Both the position numbers and the translations under genes were made by a program. Positions 1 through 10,880 of a stretch of 29,039 nt of DNA are shown in pieces. Within the stretch, counting starts at the first letter, position 1. Every line of letters begins with the position of its first letter. The notes beneath the pieces are model-generated. The model was not told the DNA's origin. It searched no databases and worked only from the letters and a program-made list of their open reading frames with translations. The stretch comes from Welwitschia mirabilis. Taxonomy: Eukaryota; Gnetophyta; Gnetopsida; Welwitschiales. The stretch lies in assembly GCA_051453625.1 (NCBI GenBank), contig JBOZIK010000001.1:241451801-241480839 (forward strand), read 5' to 3'.

Positions 1-247
1 CTAGGGACTATGATCTTGGAGAAACATCTTAGGGTACTTTTTCTATTCCATCTAAGGTATGGGTTTTTGCTTTGGATTTGAATAATAAGTGTATTTCTGA
101 TAACTCTATTTTTGTTTATTATTATTTATAGATGAGTAAGATGTCAGGATCACATGATTTTTCCACTAAAAACATGATGAAGCTTTAATTAACCATTCAG
201 TGCCTAAGAAACCTAAGGAAGAGGAGGCATCTATTAACTTTTCTTTG
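1..247. other. Unassigned AT-rich segment before first gap
   Basis: No gene is supported. A pyrimidine-rich run ends in ATAG just before an ATG near position 132, which resembles a 3' splice acceptor. The frame from that ATG meets a stop within about 20 codons. A second short frame (MPKKPKEEEASINFSL, from about 200) is open only because it runs into the N gap at 248-656. Both may be decayed parts of the same lost coding unit as the fragments at 657-2025, but nothing proves it. Confidence 0.3.
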
Positions 248-656
248 NNNNNNNNNNNNNNNNNNNNNNNNNNNNNNNNNNNNNNNNNNNNNNNNNNNNN
301 NNNNNNNNNNNNNNNNNNNNNNNNNNNNNNNNNNNNNNNNNNNNNNNNNNNNNNNNNNNNNNNNNNNNNNNNNNNNNNNNNNNNNNNNNNNNNNNNNNNN
401 NNNNNNNNNNNNNNNNNNNNNNNNNNNNNNNNNNNNNNNNNNNNNNNNNNNNNNNNNNNNNNNNNNNNNNNNNNNNNNNNNNNNNNNNNNNNNNNNNNNN
501 NNNNNNNNNNNNNNNNNNNNNNNNNNNNNNNNNNNNNNNNNNNNNNNNNNNNNNNNNNNNNNNNNNNNNNNNNNNNNNNNNNNNNNNNNNNNNNNNNNNN
601 NNNNNNNNNNNNNNNNNNNNNNNNNNNNNNNNNNNNNNNNNNNNNNNNNNNNNNNN

Positions 657-1179
657 AATGAGTAGGGTTAGGTATCTTACCATATAGATTAGTTTTTATT
701 GGTGGTGGATACCCTATATCTTAAGCTTAAGGAGCTAATGGATTAGTTGGGAAAACATCAATCCCTCTCTAGCCTCTTACACATGTAGGTCATTCATTTA
801 TCTCACTTGGATGATGTCTACACCCATCAATGCTCTAAGGCGATGGATTTTTCATGGGACTTTGAGTGCAACCAATTTGCTTGCTTTACTTTCCATTACT
901 CTTCACAACATGAATGGCCTACCCCCCCTTTAAGACTTTTAAGACTTAATTGATATGCTAGAAACCTTTTATTGTATGGATCAGCATGGGATGAAAGAAC
1001 AAGAATTCATGAGTTATTCCCTCTGGATGCTCAAGAATTAGGTGGAGAGTACACACCTCTCAGAGAAGACATCATGGGCAGATGCTTCTCGGATTACTGT
1101 ATTGAAAGAAAGTTAGGCTACCTTATCTACTCTGCTAGCCAAAAGTGAGAGGATGATTTAACCTTATGTGGAAAATTTG
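657..1179 (+). pseudogene. Decayed coding fragment, copy 1 (family not recognised)
   Basis: This is copy 1 of a 523-base segment that recurs at 1347-1871 beyond a 100-N gap. Two plus-strand frames stay open for about 50 codons each between stops. The favoured frame reads ...TSWADASRITVLKES, then a stop, ATLSTLLAKSERMI, another stop, then PYVENL. It is favoured because in copy 2 it leads into an open stretch after the gap-free junction. The competing frame (LFPLDAQELGGEY...GRCFSDYCIERKLGYL) also looks protein-like, so the assignment is uncertain. Several in-frame stops and a poly-C tract at 920-927 whose length differs from copy 2 show that it is not functional. A retrotransposon gag or a plant-mobile-domain type protein are possible sources, but I do not recognise the family. 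Confidence 0.45.
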
Positions 1180-1871
1180 NNNNNNNNNNNNNNNNNNNNN
1201 NNNNNNNNNNNNNNNNNNNNNNNNNNNNNNNNNNNNNNNNNNNNNNNNNNNNNNNNNNNNNNNNNNNNNNNNNNNNNNNTAGAGTCTTTCTATTTCTTAT
1301 CCATCTTCAGAGTCTTCTCATTATCCTAGCTTCACAATCCATTATTAATGAGCAAGGTTAGGTATCTTACCATATAGATTAGCTTTTATCGGTGGTGGAT
1401 ATCCTATATCTTAAGCTTAAGGAGCTGATGGATTAGTTGGGAAAACATCAATTCCTCTCTAGCCTCTTACACATGTAGGTCATTCATTTATCTTACTTGG
1501 ATGATGTCTACACCCATCAATGCTTTAAGGTGATGGATTTTTCATGGGAATTTGAGTGCAACCAATTTGCTTGCTTTACTTTCCATTAATCTTCACAACA
1601 TGAATGGCCTGCCCCCCCCCTTTAGGACTTTTAAAACTTAATTGATATGCTAGAAAGCTTTTATTGTATGGATTAGCATGGGATGGAAGAACAAGAATTC
1701 ATGAGTGATTCCCTCTGGATGCTCAAGAATTAGGTGGAGAATACACACCTATCAGATAAGACATCATAGGTAGATGTTTCTCGGATTACTGTATTGAAAG
1801 AAAGTCAGGCAACCTTATCTGCTCGACTAGCCAAAAGTAAGAGGATGATTTAAGCTTATGTGGAAAATTTG
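657..1871. repeat. Direct duplication flanking 100-N gap 1180-1279
   Basis: Segments 657-1179 and 1347-1871 are near-identical direct copies separated by the gap and 67 bases (1280-1346). Copy 1 stops exactly at the gap edge in the middle of a conserved stretch. That is expected when two overlapping contig ends are scaffolded without merging. Differences are scattered substitutions plus one homopolymer length change. Confidence 0.8.
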
Positions 1872-2025
1872 GCAATTATCATTAATAATAGTAATGTATT
1901 ATACCATGATGGGAAGATTTCGAAGGAGCATCTATTAGGGACACTAGTGGCTTACAGTAAGATTTACATGATGCTCTACAAGAGGCCATATATCATTACT
2001 AGAGCAGATTGTGTAGTAGATTTTT
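1347..2025 (+). pseudogene. Decayed coding fragment, copy 2 with longer open 3' part
   Basis: The first 525 bases match 657-1179 at an offset of 690-692. The difference comes from small indels, including a 9-C versus 8-C run. From a GTG at 1860 the frame stays open to the gap at 2026 (about 55 codons: VENLAIIINNSNVLYHDGKI, then a lysine- and tyrosine-rich stretch ending RADCVVDF). Upstream, the same frame is interrupted by stops just before the GTG and further 5', so the GTG is not a credible start. It is simply where the surviving open part begins. The product is unknown. The sequence after the gap (2126-2165) cannot be joined with confidence. Confidence 0.45.
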
Positions 2026-2125
2026 NNNNNNNNNNNNNNNNNNNNNNNNNNNNNNNNNNNNNNNNNNNNNNNNNNNNNNNNNNNNNNNNNNNNNNNNNNN
2101 NNNNNNNNNNNNNNNNNNNNNNNNN

Positions 2126-2466
2126 TTCTTTAGTTGAAATTAGTACTAAAGTGGTTCCTAATTAACCTACTTGAATGGAATTCATTCTAAGTGGCATAAA
2201 GCCTTTTATTCTAGGTGTGAAGGTTTACAACTTGGTTCCATTCTCCTTGGAGGATTTCCTTCCTCCTTGGCAATGATCCCTAATTCACTTTTCAAGGCAC
2301 CATGCACAATTATTTTCACTAGTGCCTTGTTTCCTCCTTATATCATAGCTTCTTTTTATGTAATGCTTATCATTGGGCTTGTTCTTTTAATGTAAAACTT
2401 TTCTTATTTATAAAACTGAGTTACTTCTTTATTTTCCTTGAAATAGTAGTTTACTACTTATTGTTT
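2126..2466. other. Probable internal leader of minus-strand LTR element
   Basis: No gene is seen. Because a minus-strand PBS sits at 2467-2478, the bases to its left should be the 5' untranslated leader of that element when read on the minus strand. The plus-strand frame at 2171-2395 is hydrophobic, lacks any recognisable domain and is not supported. Confidence 0.4.
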
Positions 2467-2478
2467 GCTTTGATACCA
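2467..2478 (-). promoter_or_regulatory. Retrotransposon primer-binding site (initiator Met tRNA)
   Basis: The minus strand reads TGGTATCAAAGC, two bases after an LTR ending in TTACA. Plant tRNA-iMet PBSs begin TGGTATCAGAGC, so 11 of 12 bases match and the single change is G to A. The position directly downstream of the LTR end is the expected one for priming minus-strand DNA synthesis. Confidence 0.8.
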
Positions 2479-2480
2479 AA

Positions 2481-2895
2481 TGTAATATCCTATTTTACTC
2501 TTTTTAGATTACTTCACATAAAAAGGAACATATAAAATAATATGCTAGGATCAATNNNNNNNNNNNNNNNNNNNTTCAAAAACGTTGGACTTTATTATTA
2601 GAAGTAATAAATTACATTCCTTATCATTTAGCAAATAATCCTGGACTAGTGGTCAAAGGTAAAGACTTGGACTACAACCTAAGTCCCCCTCTTAAGATCC
2701 TTGGGAATCAGCTAAGGTTGTCATCTGTCACATCCACCCAGTCTATCCACCTCCCTCTAATGCCATAGGCTTAAGTAGCATAATGAAAGGACACATCTTT
2801 ATATATTTAAATTAAACCCATTTATATCTTGTTAATGATGCTCATTTAGCACTTTAACATACTTATTTTACAAATAGTGAATTTGGAATATTACA
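2481..2895 (-). mobile_element. LTR of a minus-strand LTR retrotransposon (Ty3/gypsy-like termini)
   Basis: Read on the minus strand, the segment starts TGTAATATTCCAAATTCAC and ends GGATATTACA, followed by AA and the PBS. Plant Ty3/gypsy LTRs commonly start TGTNACNCCCC and end GTGTTACA, so both ends look like C-to-T decayed versions of that pattern. Length is about 415 bases, including a 19-N gap at 2556-2574. The interior has a more C-rich stretch (2680-2760). The body of the element should lie to the left, but no minus-strand pol domain is visible there. This is therefore either a truncated 5' end or an element interrupted by other DNA. Confidence 0.7.
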
Positions 2896-4500
2896 TAAAT
2901 TTCTAAGAAAATCTATATTTTAGCATAGCATACAAGGCTATAATAATGTTTGATAGCATTTAAGAGAAATATAAGTGAGTCAATATCTTATGCAAGAGAC
3001 CTCCTTCTCAAATTCTTAATGAAGGTTTCCTCCTTGTCTCTCAATTCTAAGATCTTTCATGTCTCCATTTTCAACTTTAACTCTCAAAGCATAAACTTTA
3101 TCTCATCACTTACTCTTATTTGTAAGGATCTAAGAGGAGCAATAATCATGAATAAATCGTATAATATTAACCTCTTACATGCTTTATTGTAAATATTTTT
3201 AACACATATCATATTTCTTACACTTGGATTTCCTCTAAACATTGCATACTTTTTACATCTAGAATTCCTCTAAATAGGCTAAATTAAATGGTTGCTCATT
3301 TACAATATGAAAATTACATATATATGTTATTTATTTTATAGATGATACCCTAACTGATGAAAATACATTTTAATCTTATTTTCCAAGGATTCTTCTATAT
3401 TACATTTTCATCTAATTTCAAAGTTATAACAAGAGGTCTAAATTTTAATTTTATCTTGCTTGATAATTCATTTAAGCAATATGATATTAAACTTTCCTTT
3501 CAATTTATTTTTTTCTAAGTTATTTTTAAATATTAATGTATTTATTGAAATAGCTTAATTTGCTTTTATCATCTAGTTATATTATAGCCTACCATGCAAA
3601 ATTATTTACTCATAAGTCTTTACATATTGAATTCTTTAAAACCTCTACAATAGAAAAAGTTATTTCCTTGAATACTTAGTGCTAGTAATATAAAACATCA
3701 TTAGATTTCTTATTTCATAGAGTTTTTAGTTTTCCCTCATATTTTTAATAAATTTATTTTTGAAATTATTAAGACCCTTGAATTAGTTATTAATATTCAA
3801 ATATTTTTTCCCTTGCTTAGAACTAGAATAAGATATTTCATCAATATAGATTTGAACAATAAAGAAAAAGTTTTATCCCTTATGATTAGTTCTTCAACTC
3901 ATTGGCAATAGGATATTTATTTCCATAGAGAAGGTTATTATTTAAGCCTTATTTCTCCATAATGGAAGAACTTTGTTAATGAATTTTATTAAAACAAATC
4001 TTAAATTCCTTCTTCTATATAGTTCATTTTTGGTCAAAATAGCTCATTTAGTGGGAAAAAACATACAACATCAAAACTTTGACAGGATTAATCTAATATA
4101 ACTAGTAAAGAAAAAGAAGTTGATGATTTTTATTTGAAAAGTTTCTAATTCCAAAAAATGTGAACATTCATGTTTCAAACAATAGCATAAAAAAATAAGA
4201 AGCAATGAAGTGTAGGAGGCTTCATAGTGCTGGAATAATGTAAACAACTCAATTATGATAAACCTTTAAAGCATACTTAGTTTTCTAATGGGATTACTTC
4301 TCTTATTACATAAACCTTAAAGAATAGTATTGAATCCTCTAATCAGTTTTAGATTTTATGAAAAAGTTTATAAGAATGACATAAGCTTCAACTACAATGT
4401 AATGACTAACTTATCTGATAAGATAAACGCCTTATTTTCCATGTTCTAAGGATTATATATTTTTTGAAATGATTAAAGAAATTAAATATTTTAAATAAAA
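2896..4500. other. AT-rich region with no supported gene
   Basis: I see no recognisable domain on either strand. The plus frame at 2950-3192 (80 codons) has no motif. By spacing, this stretch could contain the ORF1 half of the plus-strand LINE whose RT lies at 5820-6760, but no DUF4283 block or zinc knuckle can be read. Confidence 0.3.
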
Positions 4501-5819
4501 AGCAGTAGGAATTTCATTTGTAAAGATTATCTATATTTCGATTTTATATTATTCTAAGAAGTTAAAATCTCTAAATAAGAAATAACTTTTTATAAAAAGT
4601 TATTTATTATAAATAGTATTACATTTACTATGTAGCATTGTATTAATAGAAATTATTTATATCATTCTTCACTTACATTAATGCTCTACAGTTGTCCAAG
4701 ATTATTATAATTCTTGAAATAAATGCAACTAGGTGTTTCTTTCTTTCCATTATGGTGTTTTCAGAACTTATTTCCTTTATTCTCTAAATAAAGATTTTAA
4801 AAGAGTTGCCTTATGATTACAATTAACATGCTTCATTCTAAATGTTCTTGGATACTTGGTTAAGAGTTTTATATGATATAGAATTTATTTTTAAGAAAGA
4901 TCCTCTTTTCATATGAATTCCTTATCTAGTCTTTTCTTAAAAAATGATTTTGTCTTATTGATTATCTATAGTAATGTTATTATTTTTCTTAAGGATTTTG
5001 TTAATAATTGATTAACTATTTAATTAAGAGATGTTCATATTCTTCAATACTTAACATATTTTATTTTTGTTTTATGTCTCCTTAGAATTAGAATCCTCTT
5101 ATTATAGTATGCAATAATTTCTTGTTATTATATCATTACACCATGTGTTTACAAATTGGCTTCGAGCATTTTCCTAAGTAAAATAATTCTTCTCTTTTGA
5201 TTACATAAAAATGCATATAAATCTAAATTAGAAAAAAACCGTTTTTCATATTTTTTAAAACATAAAGCCTTATTGAATTAGTAATACTAAATGGATTACA
5301 TTATGAATCCATGCTCTGTCTCATATTTGGACTTATCTTAGACATGTTGGTAATAAAATGGCTACCAACATAATAGAATTATAATTAAATAAAAATGTAT
5401 ATCATTAGTTTCTATCATTATAGAACAAGATATTTTAATCATTTTCTCCATAAGAAATTTTTATAAATAAATAATTATTTAAATTTCTAAAAGATCTATT
5501 CTTCTTAAAGTTATATTATAAAAAGTAGAATTTATTAGTTCAACATTCAACATGTCAATTGTAAAGATTCTTTTTAAGTTTTTTAAGAGAGGTTTTACTT
5601 CTTATCAGTTAGATAAATTTGATTTTAATGGAAGTTTACACTTTGATCATTAATCCATTTCCTTTTTTTTTGTTTAGGAGTTTACTAAAACATTCAAATA
5701 AAAAGGTTTTGATTAGCATATCTTTAATCAAAATTCTAAATCTATTTTCCATTTTGTAGAAATATATTATGAAGGATAAATCAAAAGTAGCTTTACTTTG
5801 ATATGATTAATGGTAATAC

Positions 5820-6760
5820 TTTAGGAATTAATGGATGATTTTCTGTAGAATCTTATTTTAAAAATTTTGAATATTATTGGACCATATTACTTTAGGATAG
5901 TTTAGAAAGCCTTACATGAAGCAACTTAGGTTGAAAGATTAACTAGGATTTCATAGCTCTTTTTCCAATACCAAGTAATTTTTATTTCCTTTCTAATTAA
6001 AGATGAATTAATTAACTTAATGCTCTTATAAAATTTTAGTTAAACATTTAGCTCATAGGCTAAATACTATCCTACTTAATAGTATTTGTATTGAGTAAAG
6101 TGGTTTTACTAAATGTAAACATTTTCTTAACAATGTTGTATTTCTTGGGAAGGTTTAATATGTATTTAAAAAAAAAAGGTTACTAATTTAGATATTGTCT
6201 TTCTTAAAGTTATTTATGCAAAAGCTTATAATAGAAACTTTATATTAGCTTATATGAAACATCTATGATATGAGAAGCTTTTCATTCATATGATAAATTA
6301 TTAGTTTAAAGATTTAAATCCTTGTGTTATTACTACATTAAGTATTAGTTCCACCTTTTATATTAGACTGTATGTAAGGCAAGAAGGCCCTTTTCTTCCT
6401 TTCTTTTTATCTTTGTAATAGATTCTTTATGTCAGGGTATTCATAAGGATGAGCACAAGAATCTTATTTAAGATGTTTGTATTGGTAAAATTAAGAGTAG
6501 CTTATTAACATGCACTTGGTCAAATAACTCATTCTTTTTTATCGAGAATACTCAAGTTCTAATTAATTAGTTATTATTTAGAATTTATCTTTGTTTTTCT
6601 ATCTCTATTTATAAAAGGTCAATTGAAAAAATTATTCAATACTTACTCTTTCTATAATTATACATGAATTCTCTCTAAATCTAAAAAAATTATTCACAAT
6701 GTCAAAGTGACTGAAATTTTTAGAATTCTTTTTCTTTTCTTATTTTTTAAAAATGAAGCA
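5820..6760 (+). pseudogene. LINE reverse transcriptase fragment, plus strand
   Basis: LINE RT landmarks occur in the expected order. ILNIIGPYYFRIV with KALHEAT (about 5855-5930) matches the block before the fingers. TILSYLIVFVLS-type sequence and a VVLLN block (about 6060-6120) correspond to the region usually ending in QSGF. KVIYAKAYNRNF then ILAYMKHL (about 6206-6270) is motif A, where DFxKAYDRV is usual. RQEGPFSSFLFIFVIDSLCQ (about 6376-6430) matches the usual RQGCPLSPxLF motif. TWSNNSFFFIE (about 6513-6545) sits where the catalytic FADD box belongs. The motif A aspartate and both catalytic aspartates of the FADD box are not present as such, and stops and frame changes separate the blocks. 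The enzyme is dead. The blocks are still more readable than the rest of the element. Confidence 0.82.
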
Positions 6761-8356
6761 AAAAGACTTTGCTATTAATAATTGACTTCCAAAGTAAACC
6801 AATAACAAGATAAAAATATCATAATGGCTAGAAAATACAAATACATAAAAGTATATTATTTTTTATTACTTCAAGTTATAAACAAATTGGAAATTTAATT
6901 TATGATTTCTATTATTAGGTAATAATGGTAGAAAATAATTATGCTCTAATGAATGTGTTAATTAATTTTTAAATGTTTAAAATTGATTATCTAAAGAATA
7001 ACTTAAGCTAGAAAGGTATTCATCCCATTTAGTTTATGTCTCTAAGTAAGGTCAAGATTCAAGGATCTATTCTGTTAAAAAGAGTTTGGATTTCATGGAA
7101 AATAGTTTATAAGACCATTATTTAAAATTATTTTTCTATCTCTTATTCTATGTTGCATAAAGTAGTCTCATGAAGATTATCATTAAATGCCACTTTAGTT
7201 GATTATTTAAGACCTCAGTTAACAAGTGTGATTTCATTTGAATAATTATTGGATTTCATGGGAAGCCTTTCAACAAATTTATTCTAATCTAAATTCTACA
7301 AAAAATTGTTTTTTATAGATTTTATGTCTTAGATACCCATGCAATTCATGTTTAAAATAATCATGTTCTACCTTTAGACTTAATACTTCATAATGTGAAG
7401 AGTTATATCATATGATTTTGAAAGGCTTATCAATTAATAATAATTGTGATAATAATGAATTACTTTAGATTTAGAGAATAGATGAATATCAAGACCTCAA
7501 AGCATTCAAAAGTTATTTCCCTTATCAAAAGAATAATAATGGTTATAGTATTTCCTTTATCAACGTCTACCTACTATTAGGAGGCTTATCCATTTATGAT
7601 TTTTAGCATGATTTCATTGATCGCTTTATGGCTTAAAAACACTTATGCATGAGTCCTTATATTCTTTTAAGGTTTTCATCCTAAATAGAAGCATATTGTT
7701 CTAGGAGATTTACCAAATCACTTAAGATGCTATTTATTTCTTTTGAAGTATTTTAAACATTGCATCCTTCACACAATATAGAAATGCTAATGCAAATACC
7801 TTTTTTTTAACTAATATTTTGCAAAGAATTTTTCTACATTTAAGATTTAAAACTACTATTTTGTAACGAATTTTTTTTTCGAATCCACACTGAGGTGCTA
7901 GAAATTTTGTGAATGTTAATTATCTTTTTATCTATTAGAGCACTATGTAGATAAATCTTATTAATTTCATAGGTGCGTACTTAGGATCTAATTCTTATAC
8001 AACATATCCTTTTTATTCAAATCTTTGTATAAATCCTTGCAATCGATAACTGATAGATAAAGGAAAATTATAAGACTGACTTTATAATAGTTGAGTTTCA
8101 AGTAACAATGGATGTTTAAAGTTCTTTTCCATTAATTTACATCACATTGCTTTTTTTTTAAGCATTTTGTTTATTTTTTTTTAAAGGCTTTTTTGGTTAG
8201 GATGATGTATTTCCTTGTGATAGATAGTTATTTTTAAATTATATTATCTTCATAGCCTTATCAAAGGATTTTTTTAATCTTAAACTTATTATGTACTTTA
8301 GATTTTTTTAAAAGGCTAATATCAAATTACTATTAGGGATCTAACATCCTCCACCT

Positions 8357-8385
8357 CCTTAATTTTTTTGATATAAAAATTAAGG
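8357..8385. repeat. Perfect 11-bp inverted repeat (hairpin)
   Basis: CCTTAATTTTT at 8357-8367 and its exact reverse complement AAAAATTAAGG at 8375-8385 flank a 7-base loop. It lies in the short interval between the end of the plus-strand LINE and the tail of the minus-strand LINE. It could be part of a LINE 3' end, or chance in AT-rich DNA. Confidence 0.6.
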
Positions 8386-8440
8386 CTTTATTAAAGTAAA
8401 TAATTAAAATATCCATGTTAAAGTAGTGTCTATTCATGTA

Positions 8441-8600
8441 TTATTTATTTATTTTTTAAGAAAAGTTGTCTTATATTAATAAACAAAAAATATAGTAAAA
8501 AAACTAGAATATAGACTAAAAATAAGAAACAAACACTAAAGCAAGGGGAGAATCCCCTACCATTTCTAAAACCTATAACAAGGTATATCACTCTAAAGAG
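8441..8600 (-). other. LINE 3' UTR and A-rich tail
   Basis: On the minus strand, a GGGGATTCTCCCC-containing segment (about 8546-8560) is followed by a T-rich run and TTTATTAATATAAGACAACT. It closes with TTTTCTTAAAAAATAAATAAATAA, an A-rich tail ending at 8441. I recognise this as the usual look of plant L1 3' ends; this is from memory, not from a search. It fixes the 3' boundary and orientation of the element. Confidence 0.7.
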
Positions 8601-10880
8601 GACTATTAAACTAATATAAACTTATAAAAAAAAATTAAAAGGATTGAAATTGCCTAATTAAATAAAAATGGCAATAAAAGCTAAAAACAGTGCACAATGA
8701 AAAACAATTATAACCCTCTACCATACATTTAAATTATCTTATCCTCATGTTAGAAGTGATAAGCTATATGAGTTATTTTGTTTATTAGAATATCTTTAGC
8801 TTCATGTAATTCTATGGTACTCTTTAGAGCTTCCTGAGATAGTGATGGTCTTTGTCTAGGTGCCACTGAGGCAAAAACTTCCTATAAGCTTTGATAATCT
8901 CCTACTAAGTCGCTCTTAGCTTAATCACAAGAATATTATAATAATGTTTCCATTTTTTAACATAGTCAACTTTATCATAACTTAATTTCAAATCTTAATC
9001 TTCTAATAATGATTTCATCTTTACTTCTTCTTTAATATAACTTAGTGATAAGGAGTTCAAATATTTCAAGGGTTATTATACCTTTATTTGGAAATGCCTT
9101 CTAGAATCATGGGGTTTCTTAATCCCTAGATGAAATCTGTGATCATGCTTTATGTTAAAATCTAACTTATTATTAGTAATATATATATATATATAAACAT
9201 GAAATGTGTTGTGATAGCTCATCTACATTTCTTCTTTTCAAATTTACATGCTATTTCCCAAAATCACTCTGATTTTTAAAGCTTTGACTCACATCCTCTA
9301 TCTTAGATTTCTACTTTTCCACATTTCATTTACTTATAGAAGAAAACATGTCCTTTATGTATTGAGTATGTTATAAAATTTTTTGACTATGCCTGATGAT
9401 CTTATTGGGTACTCTTTTACATTATGAAGTTTAGATATAGGCTTTACCATATTATCTTTGACTTTAAGTTCTTTTATTTGATATTAGTATCATTGTCGAT
9501 CTTGAAGTCAAATTTCATTTTAAATGCTAGCATGACCTCCATTTCAGATTCATTTTCATCATGTGACCTAGAATTTAGACTAGATTACTTCTGCTTACAC
9601 CATGTAACATTAGTAAATGGTTTATTTCTTTACAAATCCTTTGTTCTAAGGGCTTCTTTAGGAATTTGGACATTAGAGTTCTTATTTCTTAACTTTGCAC
9701 TATTTAAAAATTAATAAGTTTTCTTTATTAAGCCAAAATATCATATACTTATTGGTCCTTGAAGTTTATAGAGAAGAAATCTAGAAATTTTAATTTTATG
9801 TCTTCTTTAAGTACTAACATAAAGTTGAATTAAAGCTCCTTTAATTTTAAGTGATTACCATCCTATATAATAAAATAGTTAATCAAGTTAGTAGCTAAAT
9901 TCTAGCTCTCTTAAATTTTAGATTTGTTGATAAAACTTTTAGTAGNNNNNNNNNNNNTCTGGAAAAAAATTAGTAAATAGCATTATATCCATGAAATGTT
10001 AGAAAAATTAACTCTTCTTCTTATCGAAATCCCAATGTCTAAGAAATTAATTAAAAGGTTATGGAATGTCTCTATCATCTCACAATTAACTTGCCTCTTA
10101 TTAGTGGTTTCCTAAGATCAAACTTAGGGTACTATTTTAGATCTAAAAAGGGATTCCAACCCATCATTATAATATAATTCTAGAGGTCTACAGTTTACTA
10201 GAATTTGTCTCTATTTGATAGTTTGTACTATGGATTGGTTCTTGGATAATGTTCNNNNNNNNNNGGATGTTTATTCATCTACTTCAATGCTATGAAATTT
10301 GTAATCTTCCTTTTAATACTTCAAATAATGTTAGCTATACTGCTCTATATATTAGAGAAAATATTTCTATTCCAAGAAATCCAGAGGAATTAAAGAGGGA
10401 TATTAATGAATTAACCTATTATATTACAAATCTTTTACTAGTCTAAGTCTATATTAAAACCCTACTATACTTGAGGGAGACTCCCAAAACAAAAGCAATG
10501 TTATTTCACTCTAGTTACATGTCATATAATCAGTTAAGATCTTATAGCTTTTTGTTCTAAGGTTTTCTATTGATAAAATCTTATTTGTTATGATCAACCA
10601 TTTTAAGACAGCATATTTACCCATGACACAACATTAGTAAGTCTTCTGAAGTAATTTTTTTATGTTATATTTCTTAATAAGGATGGATTTAGTATTCACT
10701 TTATTTGCATGTATAGTACCATTTTCACATTCCAAAGAGATATTTATATTTTCTTGGGCTAAAATTTCCTACAAATGATTTATGGATTAATTTCCCACAT
10801 AGGGTAACCTTCCCACTCACCAATAATCTTTCAACATTAAGCCCACTATATTTTTGCACTAAAATTTCACTTGTCTTAAT
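8601..10880 (-). pseudogene. LINE ORF2 C-terminal region, unreadable
   Basis: This lies between the last readable post-RT block and the 3' UTR. I can read no clear RNase H or cysteine-histidine motif on the minus strand. Plus-strand open frames here (9424-9714 and 10249-10446) have no domain and lie antisense to the LINE, so I treat them as chance. A short (AT)n tract sits at 9179-9195. Confidence 0.5.
9179..9195. repeat. Short (AT)n microsatellite
   Basis: A perfect run of AT dinucleotides of about 17 bases inside the 3' half of the minus-strand LINE. Confidence 0.9.

Larger units (their letters stand above)
4500..8440 (+). mobile_element. Heavily decayed plus-strand LINE (L1-like)
   Basis: Identified from its RT (5820-6760). 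The left limit is a guess. Around 4545-4590 the translation ILRS-stop-NL-stop-IRNN loosely resembles the start of an APE-type endonuclease at the right distance upstream, but I do not rely on it. From 6760 to 8340 the frames are too broken to read. The right end may be near 8340-8440, where the minus-strand LINE tail begins. Compared with the minus-strand LINE, the distance from the RT core to this end is about 1 kb shorter. The 3' part may therefore be truncated, or cut by the other insertion. Confidence 0.6.

Noticed and set aside
2171-2395. Plus-strand hydrophobic frame of 74 codons
   Set aside because: It lies in the predicted leader next to a minus-strand PBS, and shows no domain or continuation.
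2950-3192. Plus-strand frame of 80 codons
   Set aside because: Ser/Ile/Leu-rich, with no motif. Open frames of this length arise by chance where stop-poor pyrimidine-rich DNA occurs.
9424-9714. Plus-strand frame of 96 codons in the LINE
   Set aside because: It runs antisense to the minus-strand LINE, is hydrophobic and Ser/Phe-rich, and has no motif or upstream promoter logic.
10249-10446. Plus-strand frame of 65 codons beginning at an N gap
   Set aside because: It spans N bases at 10255-10264 and is antisense to the LINE. The ENISIPRNPEELKRD part looks somewhat protein-like, but there is no independent support.
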